Origin: Lanius collurio
Taxonomy: Eukaryota > Chordata > Aves > Passeriformes > Laniidae
Direction of reading: 5' to 3'
Assembly: GCA_020086605.1 (NCBI GenBank)
Contig: JACBWW010000015.1
Span: 14,906,992-14,970,991, forward strand
Length of the DNA stretch: 64,000 nt
A model generated the notes under the pieces. That model was not told the origin of the DNA, searched no databases, and was given only the letters and a program-made list of their open reading frames with translations. How positions within the stretch are numbered: the first letter of the stretch is position 1; each line of letters starts with the position of its first letter. Position numbers and translations under genes: made by a program. Shown here piece after piece: positions 23,555 to 35,348 of the stretch.

Positions 23555-23978
23555 TGATGCCTGGGGTGGCCACCTAAAAACAGAGGCTAGACAAGAATAA
23601 GGGAATAAAGGTAGGTATTTATTTGAAGGGCTTTCAAGGTACACCTTGGGCAGTCAAAAGGCTACACCCAAGATGGATGCAGGTCACAGGTTCTTCACAC
23701 TTTTATAAAAGTTTGGTTCATTTGCATATCAGGGTTAATTCTCCAGTTAAAACTTCAGCTAATGATGTAATTTCCCCTGGTTTACCCCCCTTCTTAAGAT
23801 TTTAGTTTACACATTTTTGGCCTTGGACAATCTGGGTGTCCTTGGAGAGCAAGCTTGGAGAGGTTTGTTATGTCTAACCAGCATGAGAGAACAGCAGCTG
23901 ACAGGCCACACGAAACTTCAGTTACACACTAGGCAGTACAGGATTTGAAAAATATGAAAGTTAAACCCTAAGGCATCA
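23555..23978 (-). mobile_element. Solo LTR, 424 bp, antisense in the REST 3' UTR, with CTTC target duplication
   Basis: The ends are perfect 7-bp inverted repeats: TGATGCC at 23555-23561 and GGCATCA at 23972-23978. CTTC flanks both sides (23551-23554 and 23979-23982), a 4-bp target duplication. On the minus strand a TATA box (TTTTATAAAA, 23701-23710) is followed about 80 bases on by a polyadenylation signal (TTTATT on the + strand, 23618-23623) and a 63-nt U5. No internal retroviral sequence adjoins it. If the UTR runs to 27.06 kb, the element is transcribed as part of REST mRNA. Confidence 0.82.
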
Positions 23979-25322
23979 CTTCCAGCTTTTGATTGGAAAG
24001 CCTCTGTCTTGATTAATATCTTAATCACTGATATGTAATTGGCTTTGTTGTGGGGGAGCAACTTTGTTATTTTTAATTTCTGCTTTTTGTTTTTTGATTG
24101 TGCTTTAAGAGCTTAAAATGTTGCACTTGTTTTTGATTTTTACCTATGCAGTTTAATCTTCTAGGAATAGCGCTTGTGCAGTGTATGTACACTTTATATA
24201 TGCATGTTTGGTTTTGTATGTGTAAGTTTTTTTTATTTGAAAACCTTCAGACTTGTTGCTTACCATGGGACAGTTTTCTCTGGCAGTTTTCTGTCATGCT
24301 CCTTACTGCAGATTTTTCTTGTTTTCCTGTGATGTGATTAGCTGTGCATGAAGTTGCTGAAATTATGAACTACTTGGCTATGCATTTTTAACTGGCTTTA
24401 GATTTGTACAGTCCTTGAGCAAAAGGATACCAATGCAGTTCCAAAATCCTCTTTTACAAGATTTAGTCTGTCATGGAAGTGCCACTTCTGATTCTTTGAA
24501 TACACATGCAGAGTAATAAATTCTGATTTATAATTTGGGATCACCGGGCAGGAAAATAATCGCTTTCAGTGGAAACAGTCAGCAGATGCTGCAAGTCTGG
24601 ATGATTCTTTTTTTTCCCCTTCTGTTTTCATTTTTGTGGTGGACAGCAGTCAAACTTCATGAGCTTTAAAAAAAATGAAATAGTAGCAGTGATATAATCT
24701 AACATCTCATACACAAAAAAACGCAACAAACAAATCAACTGGTAAGCAACAAACCTGGCATTAAAAATTTGTAGAAACTTCTGCTTCTTATTAATTCAAG
24801 TTGCATTTAATAAAACCATCCAGCTTCCATGCAGAGAGAAATATATAAGTGATCAGATTGTCATCTCAGGTCTACATGCCATACTAGTTTTTAATTCTAA
24901 ACAGATTTCATTTCTAGCACACACAAATGCAAGAGAGATGGCATACCTAAATGCTGGTAGCCAACCAGTGGCAAAATGTAAACAAAATCCAAACCAGCAG
25001 GGAAGAAGTAAAACCTTCCAGGTCCCATCTGTGCACTCTTCCGACTGTCATTAGCTGCCTTTCCAGTGGGAGCAGTTGGGGACAGCTCCAAAGAAGCAAA
25101 TTTGGAGGCAGGTGTTATTTGGAGAGTGGAGTTGAGGAGCTCAGACAGCATTTGTCAGAGCACTTTATTACAAGTAACTCTCTGTAAGCTCTGGAATAAA
25201 CCCCATTCTTCACTGTGTGTCCCCACAGCATCTTCCCCTCCAAACAAACCCACTGCTGTGAATGAATACAGAGCAACAATGCTACATTGCTTCTACTTTT
25301 GGGAGAGATTAGTAATAGGAGG

Positions 25323-25329
25323 CCAAAGA
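25323..25329 (+). promoter_or_regulatory. Predicted miR-9 seed match (7mer-A1) in the REST 3' UTR
   Basis: CCAAAGA pairs with bases 2-7 of miR-9-5p and has the A opposite base 1. miR-9 targets REST in mammals. Seed match only. Confidence 0.35.
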
Positions 25330-26650
25330 TTTGAGAGGGAAGGCATCCCTCATGGCAGAAATAAGTTGTATAATGTATAGTGAGTTTTTGTTTGCATAGA
25401 TAGTGTTCAATCCTTATCTTGGCTACGACAATCATTGTCAACTCAAGATCAAGTTGCAACTATATTTATGTTAAACATTAAGAAATCAAACCTAGTTGAA
25501 TTGTTTTCCTAAAGTACCAGTTGTATTAGTTTTAGATGTATTTTTTTTCTTCATAATAGTGTTTCTTTTATATATAAGTGTTGCCACCATTTGTGAGTGA
25601 TATGAGCAGATGCTGGGAATTCCAGTACTGTGTAGAGGTTTAAAATTCCCTTCCTATCCTTGCCATTTTGTGAGAGACTTCAAGGACTTTAGCTATGTTC
25701 AAGTAAACTCATGGACTGGCCTGATAATTTTTTCCTGTTTGTTTTTAAATGAAAATGATGCTGTTGACTGACTTTAAATTTCTCTCTCTGAGATAAAAGC
25801 AAGGGTGGTTCTCTGAAATACTGTGCTGCACATTTCTGTGAAGCGATCAAGGTTTCAGTGCTTGATCTGACAAGAACTCTTTGAAGACAACAGTCGACTC
25901 CTCTTTGGCAGAGTGTTCTACCACAAGATGAGAAACTGAAATAAATTATTAACATATTAAAAAGAAGAAAAGTTGATTTTTTCTATCTAATACCCATCGA
26001 CAATGTCCCACAATAGCTAATCTTGGTGAAGAACTGTGTTGAAATTCTCTGTAAGGTTTGGGATTATGTTACAGTAGAAAGGCAAGGATGTAATGCATTA
26101 TGTTTATCTCAAATGTTAGGCACTGCTAATATGAGTATTTGAGGGGGAGTGCGGGTCTCGTAGCCTACCACTTATGGTGGTCTTATATTGCTGTATCTCC
26201 CTATAAACAATGCCTTTTTTTTTTTTTTTTTGGTCTCTTTCAATATTGTTAAATTATTTTGTGTTGGTTTTGCCAATGCTAGCATGTTTGTGTTTTTGGC
26301 AATAATTCCTGTATTTGTGTTCAACCTCCAATATATGGTTGGAAGGATTAGCACGCTGATACACCCCTATACTGCCAGCCCTCAGCTGAGTCATGTGTTT
26401 TGGGCCTTTTCTGTACACTCAAACTAACTGCCTGGAGAAGTGGTCAAGAAATGGGTAGCTAGGCGCTTAAAATCCATGGTATTGCAATTGTTGTTTCTGG
26501 ATTTTGATGATCTAGGCTGGAACTTTAGTCATTCAAAGAAGAACGTTTAACAGCTGACAGGCCAGTTAAGATACAGTAATGTCATTGATTTCAACACATT
26601 TAATGTAGCTGAAAGGTATTAAATTCAAGAATTTTCTTGAATGTCAGTTG

Positions 26651-26718
26651 TGTAGATATGTGGCGTGCATATATTAACAGAATCCAAATAGCTAATTAAA
26701 TTGTTCTATGTGTACATA
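26651..26718 (+). promoter_or_regulatory. Two Pumilio-type motifs near the 3' UTR end
   Basis: TGTAGATA (26651-26658) and TGTACATA (26711-26718) fit the Pumilio consensus TGTANATA. Two within 70 bases, close to the 3' end, could affect mRNA stability. Motif match only. Confidence 0.35.
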
Positions 26719-26847
26719 TATTTTTCCCCCCTCTAAAATTACACTAGCTAACAAACTTTTGGAAGCTGGCATGGAAACATGTTTATGATGTTTAGTTGCA
26801 CCATGTTTGATGCTTTTACAGTGCAATACTTGTATTCTCTGAATTAA

Positions 26848-26854
26848 ACCAAAG
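26848..26854 (+). promoter_or_regulatory. Predicted miR-9 seed match (7mer-m8) in the REST 3' UTR
   Basis: ACCAAAG pairs with bases 2-8 of miR-9-5p. It lies about 200 bases before the likely poly(A) site, where microRNA sites tend to work well. Confidence 0.4.
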
Positions 26855-27057
26855 GTAATTTTTTTTCATGCTCTCTACTGTAGTGCATGACAGTCTTTTC
26901 TACGTTTGTAATAGATGTAAAACGAGCCAGATCATACTTCCTGTTTTTACCTAAATCATGTATAAGAAGTCTTTTGTTCAAAATGTAGTATAAAGTTAAA
27001 CTAAATTCCATTATATTAACCTTTACAAGTGTATTTTCCTAAGCATAGTTATGATTA

Positions 27058-27063
27058 AATAAA
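27058..27063 (+). terminator. REST: Likely main polyadenylation signal of REST
   Basis: AATAAA within GATTAAATAAACTTTATT, followed by a T/G-containing stretch about 25-40 bases on. After this the sequence loses its AT-rich UTR character. Confidence 0.6.
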
Positions 27064-27085
27064 CTTTATTAAGGAACCTGCAGCT

Positions 27086-30000
27086 TCTGTTTTCCATTTA
27101 TTAATGGCTATGGAAGCCATTTGTAATTAGAGGCAGGAGCAGTGCCAGTGTCATTGACAGAGCTCCTGAGACCTCAAGCCAGGCAGGTGGTCCTGGGGGA
27201 GTCAGTACAGAGATGTCAGACTTGACTGCAGACAGGGGCAGTGGCTCCAGAAATACATTCTTTTTCCTTTTCAACGTTTTGTTTTCATTTCCCTGCCCAC
27301 TTCAGTGAGGACAGGGTGCAAGGTGGGGGCTGCATGCACATGAATGAGGTTCAAACAATACTGAGCCTGTTTGTGATTTGGAAGGGTGGCCCCAATGGGC
27401 ATGAAAGGCAATATTCCCTGCCACAGGAGTAGAAATGCAGCTTGATGGAAGCTGTGGAATTTAAATTTTGAATTTCAGAGGTAATGCAGGTGACAATTCA
27501 TTCTGCATTCCAGAAAGATCTCTGGTGTAGTCTCTGTTAGGGAATTAGCAATAGATTTATAAAAAATTTATGTCATCCATTATCCCTATGGCAATAGTAC
27601 TGTGTATAGAGCTACTGAAATGTCTTGAGAGCCGTGGAGCCTGGGATAGCCTGCAAAGGTGACATTTCACCTCTGCCATCGTGGCCATTTTAGAAAACCT
27701 GGGCTGATTAGCCCATGATGCTGACCTACCTTCTGGGGCTTGGTCATTCCCTCCTGCTTGCACAGAACAACTCCTACTGTGCTCTCTGATTAAAATGCTT
27801 TCTAATAAGCAGTGCCCCCTGCTTTCTGTCATCTTTGTCAACGGAAATGTGGGTTTCTGAGCTGTGCAGTTGTTCCTCAAGCAGCAAAGAGCAGGGTGCA
27901 GTGCTACCACAGGACATAGCCTTGGGGGCTGCAGTGTGGCAGGGGCTGTCAGTGCCAAGGGGCAGGCTTGGGTTGCTGCTCCTGAAGTTTTGTAGGCAGC
28001 ATGTGAGCAGTTTACGGCAGGGACAGGGAACAGGAGTGGTGCCTGGGCCTGCCCAGGTTTAAGGGACTGCAGGTCTCAGGGAAAATGATTTCTCAGGTTG
28101 CAACAGAGATCTAAGAGCATGACACAGAGATGGTGGGGGCTGGGTATGTGAGCTCTGCCTGTGCTGTGTGAGTTAATGATTTCAAACTGCATCAATACAG
28201 GAGGCCCTGCCCTTTGTACCACCAGCTAGTGCTGCCCCCCACCCCCAGAAAGGCATTTTCAGGACAAGGTGGTTGATCTAGAGAACCTGAGTGGGTTGGC
28301 AACGTGAGAAATCATTTTCCCTTAAACCTGCAGTCAGGTCATCCTTATCTTTGACTAGTTCCTCGGACCCTGGCAGAACCCCTGCTGTTTTTTTCCTGGT
28401 AGAAAACCAGGATAAAACCTACTAGGCTGAAAACATGCTAAGAATCTGCTTTGTGCTATGTTGTTTTTTAACAGAACCAGGTAGCCAAGCACAAGTGCAC
28501 GGCTGTTCAGTACCTTGCAGGCCAGTGGGACATCCTGCCCACAAACTGAGCTGCCCAAAAGGTGTGTTGCCTTGTGTGGGGGATGGCTTAGCTTCCTGAT
28601 GGCAAGTATAGGGACAGAGCAAACTCTTAATTCAGCTGCCTTATTCAGGCTTTGCTAATGCTCTGAAGGAGCTGAAATACTAGGTTCCTGATTTCAGTTT
28701 GGTGGTTGTCTTTTGTTTGTTTTTAAAGCTTAGCCATGCTGACAGAAGTGGCTTTACCACCGTTCTTGTACGTACTGTAAGTGTATATATGTATAACATA
28801 AGCTATATGTAGGAAAAAGTAAATCTAAAAGGATAGATCCTTCCCTTGCCCAGGTTGTATTTTTAGCCTTGGTAAATTGAGTTCTCTGCATCTCCCCCAG
28901 ACCTGCACCAATGCACCCTGGCTCAAGCCAGACAGCTGAACTTGTCCCTTGCCCATGGGCTGCTCAAAGGAGCCTTCTTGGTCTCCTTTAGCCCTGTAGA
29001 GGTCAGAGTCCTTAAGCTGCTGTCATCTGCAGCATGTGAGGGACAGATGAGATTTATTTGTTTCCATCAAAACCAGCCAAAGGAGAGTTACAGCAAAAAG
29101 TTGAGTGGAAAGATAGTGACTGGTCCCTCGGTGGGGATGCCAGGAACAGGGATGTTGACAGTGCCCTGAGTGGTTGCAGAGTGCATCTATCAGCTCATAT
29201 ATAGATCAGCAACTTAACTCTTCAGGTGAGACGTCTTTGGATAATTTTAGTAAAAGATTGGACTGTGAGTAGGTACTTAATCTCTGGGAACACAATGTCA
29301 ACCTCAGTTTTAGCACAGTGGCAGGAAAAACTGAGAGCACCTCAATTCTGCTCTCATCCCTTCCCATCTTCTCTGTCCTCAAAAGAAAGAATTACAATCC
29401 CCCACAAAGTCACCAATAGCCTTTAAGTTCATTTTTAGGTGAATAGCTTCCCTGCTCCCCATGAGACATGTTTGTGAGGTGTGTTTTTACACAAATCTGC
29501 TCTTTCTCTGTTTTGATTCTAGTCTCCTGAATTCTGTGTCACAGAATTTTCATTCAAAGGTTTCTATGCCTTTTTTTCAAGCATTAGCCAGCAAACCCTG
29601 GAAATGCTCTGACAATTCGGACAAGAACTGCCCCTACTTTTACACAATGGTCTATGGAGACAGGCAGTAAACTGTGAGCTTTGTAACTTAGAGCACAGAT
29701 CCTGAGACTTGTGACTCCTGTTTCCCACTTCTAATTAAAAAAAAAAAATCCACCAAACCCTGTTTTTTCTAAATAGTGCTGGTCCCTACAAAGTATATGA
29801 ATTCCTGGGCTGGTCCTCCAAGCACCGCTCCAGGGGCTGGAGGCCTCCTGTTGGTCCCCTGACATAACCCTTAGCCACAGGCAAGGTCTCTTGCCTCAGC
29901 ATGAACTTGCAGGGTTTCCTTCCCTGGCAAGGGCTGAAATCCAGTGAAATGCTCCTGTGCCAGCTGGAGCTAAGCAAACCTCTTTCTAGGGGTCACCTTG

Positions 30001-33000
30001 CTCTGCCCTCCATGGGAGTGACTCAAGTCCTGCCTGGGAGCTGAGGGTACGAGCTGACCTCATTTGGAAATGGACGCCTGTCTCTCCAGCCAGCTCTGAT
30101 CAGGCAAAGTCCCCTGCTTTGTCCTTGGGTCTGTCCAACCTGATGATCTCTCTGTGATCTTCTACCTTTTCTGTGGTCTTTAGCGTGTCTCTCACTGCTA
30201 TTACTGCAGCAATGAGGTGTTAAAAATATCACCAAAACTCAGATCACCAGTTAAGAAGAAGGAGGACAGAGGAAATGTTTTCCTTTCAAAGTAATCTGGT
30301 TTTGACATCCTATATCTGCCAGTGGATGAAAACAATGGGGAAAAAAATTCTGGTTGGCCTCAACCCTTGTTTTTGACTGAGCCTGTCATTCAGTGGCAGT
30401 TCTGGAATGTCTTACAATGAAAGAAGATTTTTAAACTTCCAAATCCCCTAGAATTTTTTTTTTTGCCTAATTTTGAATCCATAGAGCCTTGTACACCTTG
30501 ATTAATTTTCCTCTAAGGGAAAAAAATGCAACAACAGACCAAAAAAAGGGGACAGAGTAACAAAGGCCTTTGGTTGTCCAAAACCATCTCCTCCTGAAGA
30601 TGGGAAGCAGGAAGGAAAAGATGCGTCCAGCTTTACAGATGATGTCAGTCCTCGGAGAGCTGAGCACTGCACTGTTTCCCTTCTGGTTTGTGCCAGTATG
30701 GAAGCAGAAGAGCAGGCAGGAAAGGCAAGGGACCTCTAAGGGACCTGACTGGGATGAGAAGAGGAACCTACAGTCAAATTCACAATGAAGCATGGACTTG
30801 TTGTTACTAAGGTGGGAAATCAACACAGGCCTCCTCTCCGCTGCAGCCACCTTCACGGTAGGTGACAGCTGGCAGCCCCTTCCACCTTGGCTTCTGCAAC
30901 AGGAACCAAAGTCCAGTCTCACAGCTGATGAGGAGATGAAGAGAAGGGCCAGTGTCCCCAGTGCCTTGAGGTGAAGGCCTTTCAAAAGGCTCCAAAAGAG
31001 GACAAGTGGAAATTCTCCTTGTTGCCGTATGAGCAGAACCTGAGAGAGCTGTCAACTTCAGCAGGGAGGAGAGAAAACCTGGGGGTTTGTCTAGGTTTTT
31101 TTTTTTTTTTGACTAAAAACATTGGATTTACAGAAAAATGCATGTGGAAATGTGTTTGACCTTCCCATTGCATCTTGTTTTCTCCAGGAGGTACCACTTT
31201 GTTGTGCCCTGTAAACCCTTTGTCGTTCATTTGATATCCATGTAAATGTGATGCAAATGTACTTAGTGTTACATGGTGCGTCACAGGGAAAGCCAGTTAA
31301 AAATGGTGATGCCAAGGATAGAACTCTAGTCCTTGTAACAGTGTTTGTGGTTTAGGAGTTGTTTTTCCTTCCAGAGATCTCTGGCACCCTGAGCCAGCAT
31401 TCCCTCCTGCTTCAGGCAGGAGGGAGCTGTGCAAGCCCGCAGGCATCACTAGATGGTGCCAGCAGCTCGCCAGCTCCAGCACTGCTCTTCCAGCCTGGAG
31501 GAACACCAGCTTCGGGCTGCTATGTCCCGGCTGTGCGCTGGACACTCGGCTGAGGACGACAAGCCCGGTTTATTTTTCCGAAGCTGAAAAAAAGAATCAA
31601 CCGCATTTTTCACAAAGTTCCAAGTCAGCGAATCGCTTCTAGGCAAAAATAGTGCCAGAAACACGAGCACGTTTTCAAGCAGGTGTAAAATTTTACACAT
31701 GAAGAAAACGAGCAGTTCTTAGGAAAGGAGTAACAGCTGCAGCAGAACAGGTATATCACAGGTTTATGTGATACTGAACCGATACTAACCTTCTCTGTTA
31801 CCCCATTGTGAGAAGTCAGAGCATGGTGCAGAACAGTAATGGTGCTGGTTTCTGTGTGCCCCAGATGCTCTGAAAAGGAAATGCATCTGGAACCAGAAGT
31901 AAACACTTTCTCTGAACAACATTCTTCCAAGAACATCCAGGAAAAGAGAGGCTGTCAAAGCTGTGAGCCAAATGATAACTCAGTGGGTCCTGAACCAATG
32001 GGTTTGCTTCCACCTGATGAGAATTTGTTTGTCAAAAGAATATCTTACTCAGGAAGATCAAAGTGAACCAGCAGGTCTGGACAACTTTTTTTTTTCCCCC
32101 TCCTAAGGGATATTTCAACCTTTGAGCATTTGCCTATGACCTGAAGTAGGATTTGAAAGTGTTGAAAACTGTTGAAATAACTTCATTTCAATTTCTCCCA
32201 CTGTGGAGTTGAAATAATTACTGCAAAAAAAAAAAAATGCAATTTGCAGTTTTGTTGAAGTTGTTTTCCATTAGGGAACCCTCTGATGGATAATTTCCAT
32301 CTGGTTCTTGAGGTTAGATTTGTATGCCATGCTTTCTTTCACCTCTTCCCTTCTGGTCTTTCTCTTCTTTGTCCCTAGTCATTAATGGGTTATAATGCTG
32401 CAGATTGTGAGCTTGCATTTGCATTGTAGTTTTTATGGCCTTCAAAACTGCAATGTGTTCTTATTTCAGAAAGCGAATAGATAAAAGCCTTGGTCAATAA
32501 GTAATTTCTTTACTTCATTATGTACTTATCCCCACATTTGTAACAGTAAGACAAAGGAAGAAGTTTTCTAGGAACCTGTTGAGGCTGGCCAAGTGTTTTC
32601 ACGGGAACACTTTCACACACACAATGTTCTTCAGTTATTCTAAAACCCCCACAACTCTAGCGGGAACAGAATTGGGATTTTTAGTGGGAATCCAGCAGTA
32701 ATTTTTCATATTTTAAATGATCATTTAGTTGAGCATTTTTAGAAAAAAAATAGTAAAAGAATGTTAACAATTATCTTACAGATTAGTTAACTTCATCTTC
32801 TTTTGCTGATCAGCTGTCCTCAAAACTGATGAGTTTATAAATCTCTTCACTAAGTTTTTAACTAAGTGCAGTTCAAAGTGAGAGAGAGAGGCAAACAGTG
32901 ACCATGTTGAGGATTCTGGGGTAGCTCACTGAGTCAAGCAGACCCCAAATTTTGAAGGTCATCAAGTACCTATATTACATGAACGCTTTAACCATCTGAA

Positions 33001-34931
33001 TTATGTGACTCCATATAGATTAAACTTCAACAGATTTTTCCCTTAGTAGAGGATTTGCCAATAGCAATAATTCCAATAGGAATTTCAATTGTATTTGTCC
33101 TTCTTAGTCATGGTGGAAATAAGTGAGTGGAGGAACACAAGGAGAAAGGCAGAAGAAGCTCTAGAAATGCTGCACAAATCCCAGAATTTCTCTGTGTGTG
33201 AATTTCCCAGACTTTGGAATGGGATGACCCCGCTTTGGTCACTTTAGGTTAGGTATCTTATGTTAGAGATCTGTTCCTGGAAGATTGGACTAAAGGCTAC
33301 TGAAAAGCAATTTCTGAACAGCTGCTGGATAAGAAAAAAGGAAGACAGGATGCCCCTGTCACCCTCTGCCTGGATTAAGTTTTATTTACATACATACGTG
33401 CCAGGCGTGACAATGTCAGTGCCTTGACAAGTATGAACTCTGTTCTGTTCACAAGAACTTTCCCAGGGCACAGAGCAAAATACCCCACCTCAAAAGTAAA
33501 GCTGGAGAGGGGCTGGACATTCCAATTAGCAGCTGTATACGAGAAACAAAGCATTTTTGGATTCCTATGCCCATACTCTTTTCCTCCTGAGATGTGAAAG
33601 TATTCTTCTGAGAGTGAAAACGGAGGTGAGGTACATGAAAAATAATTTCTGGGTCAGAAAGAGGGTATGATGCTGACACTCATTTTTACCCTAAGGAACA
33701 AAGCAGAGTGGTAATTTATTTCAAATCTCAGCCCTTTAGAATGCAGACAGAAACTGCTAAACTGTTCACGTATAAAAATCTGCTCCTTGATTGAGATGTT
33801 TCATTTCCTGTATGAAATGGGACAAGGAAGAAACACTTGGGAAACCAGTGAATTCAAAGAGATTATTTGAAGGTTATGTGGTAAAACGCTTAGTTTCTTC
33901 AACTAATTAGGGCTGCTGGGGAATGTGCATTTTCTAGGTCATATTAAGTTTAAGAAGCTTCTTCTTTAGCCAGTAGAAAAGTAAAGCTTGGCTGAACTGT
34001 GTTTGGAATGTAGGTTTTTTCCCCCGTTTGTTATCTCTCTTCATTTATTCATGCCATATACTCAGCAACCAAATAAAGTAGAAGCAGCAACCAAAACCAC
34101 ACCAGTTAATTAAAAATGACAGTTCATATTTGTGTCTCATCTTGAAGATCCCTCCAGTAATTTTGAAGTGTAAAACTTCATATATGATGCTTAAAATGTT
34201 CTTCTTCAGCTGCACTTGATGGTGGTGGTTGTTGCTCTATTTCCTGTGCTCTGAAAACACGAACACAAAGTGTAGATGGCCCAATCCTGGGCTCTGTTCA
34301 TCTTGAGAAGCTGATTTTCTTGGCAGAGGATGTTACTCAGTATTTCTAAATGGAAAGTTTTTGTTTACATTTCTTTTTCTTCCGCTGCAGTCATACAGCT
34401 GATTGTTCCGGTCTCAGGACTGACTCTACTCACAGCTGATCTTGCCATTCCCCTCTTACACAACCATCTACTGCCCCTCTGAGCAGCAAATTGTTCTAAG
34501 GTATTTGAACCTTGATAGTGTGGCCCAGCAAAACCAGCTTTAGTTATTGTTATTGGAGCCCTCAGGGTGGGACCAGGCTGGAATTACCCTCACCAGCTTC
34601 ACCTGGCCTTCCACCTTCAGCTGCAGCAGATCAGCCCCTGGTGGGTTTTAAAGTGCCAGTCTGAAGGCTGGGTGAGGGGGGGAGGGGGTAGGTTTGTTTT
34701 GGTTTCCTGTATTGGCTTGTTGTTTGGATTTCTTGGACTGGCTTGGCTGAGGATCACTGGATGGGTTTTGTGGCTGCCATCATCTCAACCCTGCTTGCCT
34801 GGATCTGGAGTTCCACCTCTGAGAGCTCTCAGGAATTCATCAGGGGCTGAAAGGTAAGTTATGCTAAACTGGGAAAGAAGAAGCTGAAAAACTAAATACC
34901 AAGGCAGCAAGGAATGCATAAAAAAGGACTG
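27086..34931. other. Intergenic sequence downstream of REST, no gene seen
   Basis: Mixed-composition intergenic DNA. A short perfect hairpin lies at 31401-31425 in a small GC-rich patch (31.38-31.56 kb), and there are T or A runs near 31096 and 32225. ORFs are short, overlapping and without recognisable domains. In mammals the next gene downstream of REST is NOA1 on the opposite strand; nothing matching it was recognised. Confidence 0.5.
31401..31425. repeat. Perfect 10-bp stem hairpin with 5-base loop
   Basis: TCCCTCCTGC, loop TTCAG, GCAGGAGGGA. It is GC-rich and isolated. No U run follows on either strand, and the stem is too short for a microRNA precursor. Confidence 0.6.
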
Positions 34932-35348
34932 TGTTGCACTGGGTTAGGAACCAATCTTATTTTCTGGAAAGTGTGTGTGGCACTCTTAGACAAAGTAGAG
35001 GGGCCAATCAAGCCATGTGTGATCTCATGCACAGCAGTTGCAAAATGTATATGTACTGTATTATGGATGAGTTGTAAAATGTATGGGTAGAGTAACATGT
35101 ACAAGTAGTCTAAGACAAATAGAATGCATAAGTAGTGTGCTAGGTAAAAGATGTAAAAGGTATAAGTAAGTAAGATGCATAAGTAGTGAGTTATGTGGAA
35201 CTTATAAAATGTATGAATAAGCAAAGTGTATAAGTAGGGTATTATGTCAAAGTTGTGAGATGTGTGAGTGGGGGGTATTTTAAACAATAAAGGTGCTTCT
35301 GTGTAATCACATTAATTTGCTGATGAGAAGGCATGAGTTCCTGCAACA
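34932..35348 (+). mobile_element. Probable LTR with internal tandem repeats, 417 bp
   Basis: The block starts TGTTGCA and ends TGCAACA, a perfect 7-bp inverted pair. A TATA-like CTTATAAAATG (about 35201) is followed about 83 bases on by AATAAA (35286-35291) and a short U5-like tail, the same geometry as the three other LTRs in the window. Most of the U3 part consists of degenerate ~50-bp repeats. No matching target duplication is visible (left ...ACTG, right AATA...), so age, a recombinant origin or misplaced ends are possible. Confidence 0.55.
35037..35270. repeat. Degenerate tandem repeat, unit about 50 bp, 4-5 copies
   Basis: Related units start near 35037, 35071, 35150, 35202 and 35252, with a core like TGTAAAATGTATGAGTAAG followed by ATGCATAAGTAGTGTGTTATG. 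The clearest pair are 52 and 50 bases long. The array overlaps the putative TATA box, so it resembles repeated promoter or enhancer units in a retroviral U3. Confidence 0.65.

Larger units (their letters stand above)
22914..27085 (+). other. REST: REST 3' UTR, about 4.1 kb
   Basis: AT-rich sequence follows the stop, with many T runs and ATTTA motifs. The most convincing end is the AATAAA at 27058-27063, about 4.14 kb after the stop, comparable to the long 3' UTR of mammalian REST. An earlier AATAAA at 23604-23609 lies inside an antisense LTR and could give a short form. No coding sequence is seen. Confidence 0.65.
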
